A DNA stretch of 64,000 nucleotides from the NCBI GenBank assembly GCA_964649745.1, contig CAZYQI010000008.1, forward strand, positions 1-64,000. Direction: 5' to 3'. The notes beneath the pieces were generated by a model. It was not told the origin of the DNA, searched no databases, and saw only the letters and a program-made list of their open reading frames with translations. The position numbers were made by a program, and so were the translations under genes. Position 1 is the stretch's first letter, and every line of letters starts with the position of its first letter. Source of the DNA: CAZEHS01 sp964649745. GTDB lineage: Bacteria; Bacillota; Clostridia; Peptostreptococcales; Acidaminobacteraceae. Of the stretch, positions 16,274-24,045 are shown piece after piece.

Positions 16274-17263
16274 TCAACGGGCCGCTTCAAACTCCCCACA
16301 CTTTGGAAAAACACCGTACAGCCCGCCTGTATGAATAAAAAGAATCCGTTCTTTCTTTCCGAAAGTTCCCTTCTCTATTTCGTTGACCATTCCCCGAAAC
16401 GCCTTCCCTGTGTATACCGGATCCAGGATGACCCCCTCCAGAGCGGCCAAATCCCCGATGAACCGCAGCTCCTCCGGCTGGTTCAGGGCATATCCCAGGC
16501 CCACGTAACCGTCGATGATGTCGATATCCTCTTCCGTACAGGGAATGGGGGCCTCCGTATAACCGAAGCTTTCTTGAAGGATGGCATGGATCGTGCTCTT
16601 GAAGTACGCCGCATCTCCGGAGATATTGATGCCCGTTATAGCCGTGGATCTTCCCATAACGCGGTTAGCGTAGAAGGCCCCTGCATAGGTTCCCCCGGAG
16701 CCTACGGTGATGATGATGCGGTCGAATTGGAAGCCCAGCTCCTTTTCCTGCTGAGCGATTTCCTCCATGCAGGCATAGTAGCCAAAGGAACCGATACCGT
16801 TGGATGCACCCAGGGGGATCAAGTAGCCCTTTCTCCCTTTGGCCCGCAGCTCCTCCAGCATGGCACCCATAATCTGTTCTCTTTCAAACTCAAAGGCCTC
16901 CGGGGATATCATCCGTACCTCGGCACCCAGGAGGTGGTCCATCAGCAGGTTCCCCTGGGGCGTGGTTTCATCCTTCCGAAGGAGTACAATGCAGCCCAGA
17001 CCCAGCTTGGCCGCGGCCGCCGCCGTTGCCCGGCAGTGGTTGGATTGGGGGCCTCCGCAGGTAATCAACGTGTCACAGCCCTGTTCCATGGCCTCTTTAA
17101 TTGAAAACTCCAGCTTCCGGATCTTATTCCCGGAAATCTCGGTTCCGGTCTGGTCATCCCGCTTGATGTAAATTTCAGGGCCACCCAGTTTTTTTGTGAT
17201 CCGTTCCAGCTTTTCAATCCGCGTCGGTACATTGGCCAGGGCAATTCTCTCAGGCATTTTCAT
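16274..17263 (-). CDS. dcyD: D-cysteine desulfhydrase / ACC deaminase-family PLP enzyme
   Basis: A 329-residue fold-II PLP enzyme. PLP lysine is in TEISGNKIRKLEF; CGGPQSNHCRATAAAAAKLG is the substrate-binding motif and TVGSGGTYAGA the phosphate loop. D-cysteine desulfhydrase makes pyruvate, H2S and ammonia; ACC deaminases look similar, and the two cannot be separated by motif alone. The neighbourhood of C-S lyases favours D-cysteine. First gene of a sigma-54 operon with EBP2. ATG has a GGAGG site. Confidence 0.82.
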   Translation of the reverse strand: MKMPERIALANVPTRIEKLERITKKLGGPEIYIKRDDQTGTEISGNKIRKLEFSIKEAMEQGCDTLITCGGPQSNHCRATAAAAAKLGLGCIVLLRKDETTPQGNLLMDHLLGAEVRMISPEAFEFEREQIMGAMLEELRAKGRKGYLIPLGASNGIGSFGYYACMEEIAQQEKELGFQFDRIIITVGSGGTYAGAFYANRVMGRSTAITGINISGDAAYFKSTIHAILQESFGYTEAPIPCTEEDIDIIDGYVGLGYALNQPEELRFIGDLAALEGVILDPVYTGKAFRGMVNEIEKGTFGKKERILFIHTGGLYGVFPKCGEFEAAR

Positions 17264-17364
17264 TGTAATTCCTCCCTATTCGTTTCATTGACGGTCACCG
17301 AAGCGCTCCCTAAATGGGTTTGTTCCGATGATTCCTTCATGTATTTCTTGCTATGGTTATGAAA

Positions 17365-17380
17365 TGCAATACTTATGCCA
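17365..17380 (-). promoter_or_regulatory. Sigma-54 (-24/-12) promoter of dcyD-EBP2 operon
   Basis: Minus strand reads TGGCATAAGTATTGCA, matching TGGCAC-N5-TTGCA, about 102 bp upstream of dcyD and just past the end of the LysR gene. Confidence 0.87.
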
Positions 17381-17388
17381 TTGTGCGC

Positions 17389-18246
17389 TTATTCCTTCAA
17401 TATATCCAGCAATGCTTTTATGCCTTCATTCTCAACTCTGTATTTATTGACGACAATGTAGTTTTCCTGAATATGCAACTCCACCTGATTGATTGCAACC
17501 GCCTTCACTGAACCATTACTGAGAAAATCGGCTGCCATGGACGCCAAGACAAAGGCATAGCCAAGCTCTTCCAGTACATAGTCAAACACTTCGTAAATTT
17601 GATCAACATAGAGTTGGTGATTAATCCTTCCACCTGCAGACTGCTTTAACCATTCTTCAAAGGAATCACCCATATCCGAGGAGATTACTTTAATATTCTT
17701 TAGGTCTTCCGCGTCGATGGCATCTTTGCACGCAGCCGTGTTTTTAGCAATCAGAATGATTGGATCTTTAAGCACCGATATGACGTGATATTTTTGATTA
17801 TTCGGCATGTGAGAAACCACAGCAACATCAATGATTTCATCCGCTAGGAACTCCAGAATCGCCTCCGTGTGATTGATGTTTATCTTTACCGATACATCCT
17901 CATGGGCTTTCATAAGCAGCATCAATTTTTTCTTAATATGACCCTGATATGCCGAATGCACGGAACCGATTCTGACAACATGCCGATATTTAAGATTTTT
18001 AAGCGTTGCAATCGCTTCATCTTCAATGGTAATGATTCGCTTTGAGAAGGGAAGAAAGGCTTCGCCGGCAAGGGTTAATTCCACGGATTTGTTGGTTCGG
18101 TTCAAGAGGACGCACCCCAGTTGGTTTTCCAATTCTTTTATTCGATTGGATACCGTTGATTGCGCAACATTAAGTTTTTCTGCCGCCGTTGAGAAATTCT
18201 TGGTATGTGCCAGGAGTACAAAGGTTTTGTGTGTATCGTAATTAAT
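17389..18246 (-). CDS. LysR-family regulator with non-canonical (ATT) start
   Basis: About 285 residues. The substrate-binding domain is complete (from about residue 85). The frame upstream of the first in-frame ATG at 18132 encodes a full LysR helix-turn-helix (KTFVLLAHTKNFSTAAEKLN, then VAQSTVSNRIKELENQLG). A start at 18132 would delete it. No ATG, GTG or TTG precedes the HTH in frame. The best start is ATT at 18246, six bases after a GGGGGG ribosome-site-like run, or the original ATG has mutated. It diverges from the cysteine-hydrolase-fold gene, its likely target. DNA here is more AT-rich than in the neighbouring modules. Confidence 0.8.
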   Translation of the reverse strand: MNYDTHKTFVLLAHTKNFSTAAEKLNVAQSTVSNRIKELENQLGCVLLNRTNKSVELTLAGEAFLPFSKRIITIEDEAIATLKNLKYRHVVRIGSVHSAYQGHIKKKLMLLMKAHEDVSVKININHTEAILEFLADEIIDVAVVSHMPNNQKYHVISVLKDPIILIAKNTAACKDAIDAEDLKNIKVISSDMGDSFEEWLKQSAGGRINHQLYVDQIYEVFDYVLEELGYAFVLASMAADFLSNGSVKAVAINQVELHIQENYIVVNKYRVENEGIKALLDILKE

Positions 18247-18284
18247 ATAGAGCCCCCCAACTATCCGTATTAGTGATTAATATA

Positions 18285-18308
18285 ATCTGTTTTATTCGTT
18301 ATACAGAT
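18285..18308. promoter_or_regulatory. Candidate LysR operator
   Basis: ATCTGT-N12-ACAGAT inverted repeat in the divergent region between the LysR gene and the sORF/hydrolase genes; it contains a T-N11-A arrangement. Confidence 0.5.
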
Positions 18309-18360
18309 AGTATCATGTCCTGTATGATGAAGCTATTAAAAACAGTTCCGCAGGAGGAAC

Positions 18361-18462
18361 ATGATGAAACTAAATCCCCATATTTCTGAAATGACCTGTA
18401 TTCGCTGCCATTCAACACTCCCTGCTGCACTGATTAACGGAGGTTTCATGTATGAACAGTAA
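18361..18462 (+). CDS. Small ORF upstream of the hydrolase gene (33 residues)
   Basis: An ATGATG start lies three bases after a perfect AGGAGG site. The product begins MMKLNPHISEMTCIRCHSTL, carries one Cys-x-x-Cys pair and ends FMYEQ. Its stop overlaps the start of the next gene by 11 bp, so translation may be coupled. It may be a true microprotein or leader, or the surviving N-terminus of a lost PLP enzyme of the threonine synthase type, which begin with a Cys-x-x-Cys segment. No homologue is claimed. Confidence 0.5.
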   Translation: MMKLNPHISEMTCIRCHSTLPAALINGGFMYEQ

Positions 18463-18979
18463 AACCGCACTTTTGATAATTGATGTTCAGGTTGCCCTGT
18501 TTTCCACTGATAATGTGAGACTTTATAATGAACAAACGATGCTTGAGAACATTGAAGCATTGCTCAGTCGAGCCCGATTGGCAAACATGCCGATTGTTTT
18601 TATTCAGCATACCGAATCGGAAGGCCTGTTTTTAAAAGGGGCTGATACGTGGAAGATTCACCCCAGAATATCTCCCCAAAAGGGGGAAGCCGTTATTGAG
18701 AAGACAACATGGGATGCGTTTCATAAGACAACGCTTCACGAACACTTACAAAAAGAGAGCGTAGATCATCTGCTGATTGTCGGCGCACAAACGGAATTCT
18801 GTTTGGATACGTCGTGCCGCAGAGCTTATAGTATGGGGTATAAAAACACCCTCGTCAAAGATGCTCACTCCACATTTGACTCGGCGGTGTTAAAAGCCGT
18901 TCAGATTATTGATCATCATAACAGTATCTTGGGCGGACGATTTGTAGAACTCAAGGCGTTTAAGGATGTAGTCCTGTAA
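18452..18979 (+). CDS. Isochorismatase-like cysteine hydrolase
   Basis: A 175-residue isochorismatase-fold protein. The catalytic triad is recognisable: Asp in LLIIDVQVALF, Lys in VIEKTTWDAF and Cys in VGAQTEFCLDTSCRRA. Family members hydrolyse amides (nicotinamide, carbamoylsarcosine, ureidoacrylate) or enol ethers; the substrate here is unknown. ATG has GGAGG 9 bp upstream, inside the sORF. Divergent LysR is the likely regulator. Confidence 0.85.
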   Translation: MNSKTALLIIDVQVALFSTDNVRLYNEQTMLENIEALLSRARLANMPIVFIQHTESEGLFLKGADTWKIHPRISPQKGEAVIEKTTWDAFHKTTLHEHLQKESVDHLLIVGAQTEFCLDTSCRRAYSMGYKNTLVKDAHSTFDSAVLKAVQIIDHHNSILGGRFVELKAFKDVVL

Positions 18980-19240
18980 TCCCCAAGACGCACCAGAGAC
19001 AGGCTAACGAAATCAGTGGCACAGGTGCTTTATTGCTTTCCTCTGACCCCCATACCCTTTAGAATTTCTGAGAAAGGCCTATTCGTTATTTTCTCAAGCA
19101 GGAGGTTCAAAGTCGGGTCGTACAGAGGGGTTTTCTTTATGATTTTTATCTTTTTTTTCTGTTTTGTGGAACAAACCTCCCTTCCTTTACGTCTTAACGA
19201 AGTAAGCATACACCACACATGCAGATAAAAGGAGGATTTC

Positions 19241-20317
19241 ATGAAGAAAACCAAGAACAATTTAGCCATTGCAATGGCATTGAGCGTAACCCTCGTCGTA
19301 CCGACCCTGGCAGCACCGTTAACCGCTTATGCAGACATTTCAACCCCTGCAACACCTGCTTCCGAAAAACCGGTGCTCATGGCAGCGCCCCAAAACCTGG
19401 TGAATTATCTTAAAGGGGATGCCGTTGTAAAAGCCCCCTTCGACAACGGCAAATTACTTGTTACCGTAAACGATCAGGAGGTTTCACTGACTATCTCCGA
19501 TGAAACACTTGCTATCAGCACTAAAACGGGTTTACCTTCTGCCATTAAAGAGTTGAAAGCAAATGACCGAATCTTTGTCTACTACAGTGCCGCGATGACC
19601 AGAAGCTTGCCACCTCAATCCCATGGGATTGCCATTATCACGGAGATAGAAAAAGATAATAATCATGCACAGCTCTTCACTGTGAAAGAAGTCGTATCAC
19701 GTAAAGAGGGCGACGTGCGTGCATTGAATAAAGAGGGCGATCTTATTGTGAGTTTTACAAAAGACAGCGCATTGACCCCCTTTAAAACAAAGCAAATAGT
19801 TCGACCTAGCGACATTACAGTGGGTACTCAACTCTTCATATGGTATGATATCGTCGCAATGAGTTACCCTGGTCAAACAAGTGCGAGTAAAGCAGTCCTC
19901 ATTGGTCAGGAAGAAGGCATGGGCCCAAGAGCTGTCTATACGCCATGGACAGGCTTAGATGGGGCGACTGTAAACATTAATGATGTCGCGATTAAATTGA
20001 CCGATAACAAATTAAAGGACCAAAATGGTCTTCTTATGCTTCCTTTAAGCACCGCAGCCCAACAGTTAGGCTTTAATGTCACATGGAACAGCGAAGACCG
20101 AAGTGTTCTACTTGATAATGGCACTGTCAAAACAACCATTACCATTGGAAAGGACAGTTACTTTAAAGCCAGCAGCAAAGCCATCGGTTTAACTCAAGGA
20201 TTTAGCTTAGGGGCAGAGCCCACAATCGTCAATGGCAGAACGTACGTGCCGGCATCGCTTTTCAATCTCCTTTACAGTGACAACGAAGCGGTTAAGCTGG
20301 AAATCACGAAACAATAG
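19241..20317 (+). CDS. Secreted stalk-domain (copper amine oxidase N-terminal-like) protein
   Basis: A 358-residue exported protein. Signal peptide (MKKTKNNLAIAMALSVTLVV, cleavage likely near AYA-D). Then a region rich in beta structure without recognised catalytic residues. The C-terminal 110 residues form a stalk domain: INDVAIKLTDNKLKDQNGLL, LPLSTAAQQLGFNVTWNSED and VNGRTYVPASLFNLL. Such domains are common in clostridial cell-surface proteins. AAAGGAGG lies 6 bp before ATG. The 260 bp upstream of it hold no gene that I can support. Role unknown. Confidence 0.8.
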   Translation: MKKTKNNLAIAMALSVTLVVPTLAAPLTAYADISTPATPASEKPVLMAAPQNLVNYLKGDAVVKAPFDNGKLLVTVNDQEVSLTISDETLAISTKTGLPSAIKELKANDRIFVYYSAAMTRSLPPQSHGIAIITEIEKDNNHAQLFTVKEVVSRKEGDVRALNKEGDLIVSFTKDSALTPFKTKQIVRPSDITVGTQLFIWYDIVAMSYPGQTSASKAVLIGQEEGMGPRAVYTPWTGLDGATVNINDVAIKLTDNKLKDQNGLLMLPLSTAAQQLGFNVTWNSEDRSVLLDNGTVKTTITIGKDSYFKASSKAIGLTQGFSLGAEPTIVNGRTYVPASLFNLLYSDNEAVKLEITKQ

Positions 20318-20388
20318 GGGTATTGCGATCCCTCAATCACTTGGGGTTTCTGCCACAGTTGATTGTTAGCAGCGGATTCAAAACATTT

Positions 20389-20425
20389 ACAGTTCTCCGC
20401 TTCCGCTTAGGAAGCGGAGAACTGT
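20389..20425. repeat. 16-bp perfect stem-loop without U-run
   Basis: Arms ACAGTTCTCCGCTTCC / GGAAGCGGAGAACTGT with a 5-base loop, 70 bp after the stalk gene. With no U-run on either strand, it may be an mRNA 3' stabiliser or a mobile-element hairpin. Confidence 0.6.
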
Positions 20426-20449
20426 TAGGCATCGGATATAAGCCCCTAT

Positions 20450-20492
20450 CAAAAAACAGCCCTTCCGGTTATCCGCGGAGAGCTGTTTTTTG
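20450..20492 (+). terminator. Possible intrinsic terminator after the stalk gene
   Basis: CAAAAAACAGC pairs with GCTGTTTTTTG around a longer interrupted stem, ending in a T-run. Confidence 0.55.
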
Positions 20493-20493
20493 T

Positions 20494-20585
20494 ATGTTTT
20501 GTGAACTTTTCGCTGTCTTCCTTAATCTCCAAATAAGTGTTCTCATCCGTCTCGGTACGATAGGCGCTGAAGCATTCAGCAAGAT
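20494..20585 (-). pseudogene. Remnant of a RAYT/Y1 transposase gene
   Basis: The minus strand encodes AYRTETDENTYLEIKEDSEKF, which matches AYHTETDENTYLEIKEDGEKF of the intact transposase at 21121-21894. The DNA is close to 90 per cent identical over about 70 bp (20501-20571 against 21326-21396), and nothing else of the gene remains. Confidence 0.8.
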
Positions 20586-20618
20586 CTATTTATGAGGTGC
20601 AAGATATAAGGCACAAAT

Positions 20619-21047
20619 TTATTTTCGTTTAATTTTCATCAGAACATATGCGTAAACTCCGACAAATGAAATAGAAATCGTCACTAATGCTAAGATGCTA
20701 TTTGGAGTGTATGGCTCAATCATTCCAATAAAACCATATAACGGTGTGGCGAATGCAGTCAAAAATACCAGTAGGAACATTCCATCACAATGTGAAAAGT
20801 ATACATAACAAGTTGCCAAGCCTGTAATAAGAGAACCGCACCAATATCCTAATCCTACTTTTGCCAGCAGACAATCTTTTTCTTTCAAAGTCCAAACAAT
20901 AACCAACATCCAACTTAGCAAATAGGTCACTGTAACAAAAACATTAGCTTTGCTAACTATGTGGCCCATTAAATACCCCGGAAAATTCACATGAAAATTA
21001 GTAATAAAAATCACCGTTAAAATTGAAATTACTATTTTGCTTTTCAA
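20619..21047 (-). CDS. Small four-helix membrane protein, unknown function
   Basis: A 142-residue hydrophobic protein with about four membrane segments and a basic C-terminus (MKIKRK). TTG start at 21047 with AAGGAGG four bases upstream. I do not recognise the family. It sits between the transposase remnant and the intact transposase, in AT-rich DNA, and may have arrived with them. Confidence 0.65.
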   Translation of the reverse strand: MKSKIVISILTVIFITNFHVNFPGYLMGHIVSKANVFVTVTYLLSWMLVIVWTLKEKDCLLAKVGLGYWCGSLITGLATCYVYFSHCDGMFLLVFLTAFATPLYGFIGMIEPYTPNSILALVTISISFVGVYAYVLMKIKRK

Positions 21048-21081
21048 ATGACCTCCTTAATTCTTTTATAACCACCGGGTA

Positions 21082-21106
21082 ACCGCCGGGGACGGTTCCA
21101 AACGGT
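21082..21106. repeat. Left flanking repeat of the RAYT element
   Basis: A 25-base sequence containing GGGGACGGTTCC. It is the inverted counterpart, with two mismatches, of 21934-21958 on the other side of the transposase gene. Confidence 0.75.
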
Positions 21107-21120
21107 CCAGAACGCTCTTT

Positions 21121-21894
21121 CTATTTGCTTGTTCTTCTACATTCTCGAACTGCACCGTATGAAATCTCCAATAGCCGCGCAGTTCCCCTCAATGACATGC
21201 CACCATTAGAAATCAGTTCATTAACGAGGGCTGCTAAATGGATTTCATCTCTATGAATTTCTGACACATCCTGAAGACCATGATCATGACAATACCGAGA
21301 AATCAACTTTTGTATTTTCTCTTCTTTGAACTTTTCGCCGTCCTCCTTAATCTCCAAATAAGTGTTTTCATCCGTCTCAGTATGATACGCTCTGAATCCA
21401 TTCTCGTCGTCATTGAACAAACTATAGACAAAACCCATCGCCTCATTTTTATCGCATTTTAGAAAATGTTTGTAACTGCTCCATGGGTATTCTTCTACTG
21501 TCGGTATCAGCTTTGCTTTAACGGGATTCTGGTGGATGTACCGCATCACCATCATCAAATATCCATCCGTTTCAATCGGTTCACTTTTGAATCGGTCTTG
21601 AAATACATGGCCTATGGTTCCGTGGACGTTATGATAGTGCATGGCATAGCGGATATTCAGTCGTTTGAGCGCCGTTGTCAGGTTGTCTGGTTCTGCCTTC
21701 ACCACTATGTGAACGTGGTTATCCATTACACACCAAGCGGCCAGCTGTATGAAGCCTTCCTTTTCAAATTCAAACAACAATTCCATTAGGAATGTTTTAT
21801 CGCTTTCTCGCTGAAAAATGTAGGTTTTGTTATTTCCACGCATCATCACGTGGTAATAGCCTGTTTCACTTGTTGTGCGTGCCTGTCGAGCCAT
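21121..21894 (-). CDS. REP-associated tyrosine transposase (RAYT, Y1/IS200-like)
   Basis: A 257-residue HUH/Y1 transposase. Signatures: GYYHVMMRGNNK, the HUH motif in WCVMDNHVHIVVKAEP, and the catalytic Tyr region GYLMMVMRYIHQNPVKA. The C-terminal extension ends in an HTH-like segment (LRGTARLLEISYGAVRECRR). These enzymes act on single-stranded DNA at palindromic REP-type sequences. The gene is bracketed by inverted copies of a GGGACGGTTCC repeat, as expected. It appears intact. Confidence 0.88.
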   Translation of the reverse strand: MARQARTTSETGYYHVMMRGNNKTYIFQRESDKTFLMELLFEFEKEGFIQLAAWCVMDNHVHIVVKAEPDNLTTALKRLNIRYAMHYHNVHGTIGHVFQDRFKSEPIETDGYLMMVMRYIHQNPVKAKLIPTVEEYPWSSYKHFLKCDKNEAMGFVYSLFNDDENGFRAYHTETDENTYLEIKEDGEKFKEEKIQKLISRYCHDHGLQDVSEIHRDEIHLAALVNELISNGGMSLRGTARLLEISYGAVRECRRTSK

Positions 21895-21933
21895 GTAGAT
21901 ACCTCGTTTTGTTAATCGTTTGTGTACAATTCA

Positions 21934-21958
21934 ACCGTTCGGAACCGTCCCTGGCGGT
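21934..21958. repeat. Right flanking repeat of the RAYT element
   Basis: Contains GGAACCGTCCCTGGCGG and is the inverted partner of 21082-21106. Confidence 0.75.
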
Positions 21959-21968
21959 TTCTTATTGA

Positions 21969-23549
21969 TTAGTAGGCATCTTGTTCCTCCCATAGGCTCT
22001 TTTGTTTGTATTTGTTAAACCATTCCTCCGCACTGATGTTGGTATCGATAGGCGGTCGACCAAAACGCATCATCCAATCAGTGGTGCCGTATACATCCAG
22101 GAACCGAAAACATTCCGCATCGGCGCTACTGGTAAACATCCCTCGAAGATTCAGCCCCCGTCCTTGAGGACGAAAGAACACTTCCGTTGTCAGTTGCCTG
22201 CGAAACAGGTCAATAGCTACTTTTTTCTTTTGCTCATCCATCTGGTAGAAATAAACACATAACGACGATTTATCGTCTACCTTGTCTTTCATGCTGACAA
22301 CAAGCTTTCTGATTGCTTCATAGTCAAGTGAACTTTCATCTTGGTAAAGCACATACAGATTCATTTCAAAGTCAAATACATCCGTAACCTGTTCAAACGT
22401 GGTGATATTCTTTACATCCCAGCAATTTCGAGTAATATCAAGGTTTCTGTCTGCATTATTGACAACCAAGAACTGTAACACCTGATCTGAAAGCCCCTGG
22501 GCATCAATCAAGCGATAGACCTCCTCGTTCATTACCTTCTGAGCCACCAAGAATGGATACTGGTTTTTCACGGGCAATCCACTCGATGTGTCCGTCTCAA
22601 ACCGGATGCTGGTATCCTGTTTGGGTGCCACTACCTGACGCCTTAATCCATCTCGATACAGAAGGACAAATATCTCCCCATACTGCTTCTCCAATTGATT
22701 AAGCGTTTGCCTTTCAACATCTCCAACTGTACTGATCTCCGAATAGGAGTTGAAACCGTCAAAATAGAACATCATGGATTCATCGTTATACCCGTCCAAA
22801 AGACCAAGGAGATTATCCATGCTGCGAAGCTGTGCCAGGCTGTAGTATTTACGCACTAATTTTTCATGGGCGCTTAAAACAGCTTGGAACCGTGCTCCTT
22901 TCTCAACAATCGGCTTTTGAATATTGGAGAACGCCTCACAAAATGGACCTGTAAAATAGAGCCTTGCGCCATTTTGCTTACGGTTTTCCAGGCTCACAAC
23001 CTCAGCGTCCAGAAGCCTGAAGTTGTGGTCAGGGTTTTTAAGTAGTTCTTCAAATGAGGTGTTGTTCTTCTGAGCATCCTCCAAAATGTCGTTATAGTAC
23101 TCTACCTTTCCATGGAGAATCAGTTCTGTCTCGTCCAACATTGGAACGGTTGCGTTTTTGCTCCACTTGGCCTTCACCCGTTTCAGTTCCGCTTCCATTT
23201 CCCGGTATAGCCACTGTTCAAACTCCTTGTTCAACCGTTCCTTTACAGCGCTGAAATCTTGGAAGTACAGGTCATTTCCGTACTGCCGGTCATAATTCTC
23301 CTTTTCCTTTTTCTTGAAAGCCCCTACCCGGTCCCTTTCTTCCTGAGCATAGCCTTCGGTAAGTTCAGCAACGGTAACGTTACCGCCTACGGCGACTGAT
23401 TTTCCGTTTCCATACGGAACACTGGCTGTGGCACATGCGCCCAAGCTAAACACTATGCATATTAGAAGCGTTGCTGACAGGAGCCGAAGAAGCGCCGTTA
23501 TCGTCCTGTTATATGGCAGTTTCAATTGCAGTGCTTTTATCTCCTTCAT
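21969..23549 (-). CDS. Large lipoprotein of unknown function, candidate Spo0A target
   Basis: About 526 residues from the ATG at 23549, which has AGAGG 7 bp upstream; the frame opens at 23588 but that ATG has no ribosome site. An N-terminal hydrophobic segment ends in the lipobox VFSLGAC. The next 60 residues are charged and probably coiled (EEERDRVGAFKKKEKENYDRQ); the rest has no recognised domain. Three Spo0A boxes lie about 250 bp upstream. A link to sporulation or stationary phase is inferred only from those boxes. AT-rich and next to a transposase, so possibly acquired. Confidence 0.72.
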   Translation of the reverse strand: MKEIKALQLKLPYNRTITALLRLLSATLLICIVFSLGACATASVPYGNGKSVAVGGNVTVAELTEGYAQEERDRVGAFKKKEKENYDRQYGNDLYFQDFSAVKERLNKEFEQWLYREMEAELKRVKAKWSKNATVPMLDETELILHGKVEYYNDILEDAQKNNTSFEELLKNPDHNFRLLDAEVVSLENRKQNGARLYFTGPFCEAFSNIQKPIVEKGARFQAVLSAHEKLVRKYYSLAQLRSMDNLLGLLDGYNDESMMFYFDGFNSYSEISTVGDVERQTLNQLEKQYGEIFVLLYRDGLRRQVVAPKQDTSIRFETDTSSGLPVKNQYPFLVAQKVMNEEVYRLIDAQGLSDQVLQFLVVNNADRNLDITRNCWDVKNITTFEQVTDVFDFEMNLYVLYQDESSLDYEAIRKLVVSMKDKVDDKSSLCVYFYQMDEQKKKVAIDLFRRQLTTEVFFRPQGRGLNLRGMFTSSADAECFRFLDVYGTTDWMMRFGRPPIDTNISAEEWFNKYKQKSLWEEQDAY

Positions 23550-23797
23550 ATCTATACCTCTCTGTTTTGTTTCGTCATTTCCTCTCATTGTAGGAAATCC
23601 ATATTATGGGACAATCGCCCCATTCGATTCCCACTATGCCACCCACCGGATGTACGACAGGTGTAACCCCTTTTGTCTGACCTTTGTGCCCCGGATTATG
23701 CTGAGTCCTGATAACAAGACACTGGACTGGTTTTTTATTGTGGCATCACTGCCTGTTTCTTACATGGGTCCTCTACTCGTTTCATTTTTCAACATTA

Positions 23798-23826
23798 TTC
23801 GACAAATTTCGACAAATTTCGACAAA
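23798..23826 (-). promoter_or_regulatory. Three tandem Spo0A boxes
   Basis: The minus strand carries TTTGTCGAA three times in direct repeat with a 10-bp period. Each holds the Spo0A box core TGTCGAA. They lie about 250-275 bp upstream of the lipoprotein start, in the 450-bp gap that contains no gene. Confidence 0.7.
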
Positions 23827-23987
23827 AACATAATTTTATAAATTGCAAAGGCAATTATTTGCTATCTAAATCAGCATTTAATTTAATATTAAATTATTTA
23901 TAACGAACTGCACAACCCCCATATTGAGATTTTTTTACCATTTATCTTACGGCTTATAAAAAGATTGTACTTTCCGCCCCCATTAGA

Positions 23988-24021
23988 AAAGCCGACCGTC
24001 TGAATTCAGACGACCGGCTTT
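23988..24021 (-). terminator. Terminator of the lyxose/mannose sugar operon
   Basis: Long imperfect inverted repeat (AAAGCCG-CCGTCTGAATT and its partner). On the minus strand it is followed by TTTTCTAAT, 25 bp after the binding-protein stop. Confidence 0.82.
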
Positions 24022-24045
24022 CCTATCACTAAAGAGGGGGAAGGG

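Noticed and set aside
15815..17104. 429-residue plus-strand ORF
   Set aside because: Antisense to EBP2 and dcyD, both with clear family motifs; no recognisable domain.
19016..19228. 70-residue plus-strand ORF before the stalk gene
   Set aside because: No ribosome site, T-rich leader-like sequence, no plausible protein features beyond a Phe-rich run.
23798..23826. Simple microsatellite
   Set aside because: The 10-bp unit matches the Spo0A box core in the same orientation each time, and there is no slippage-type purity beyond it.
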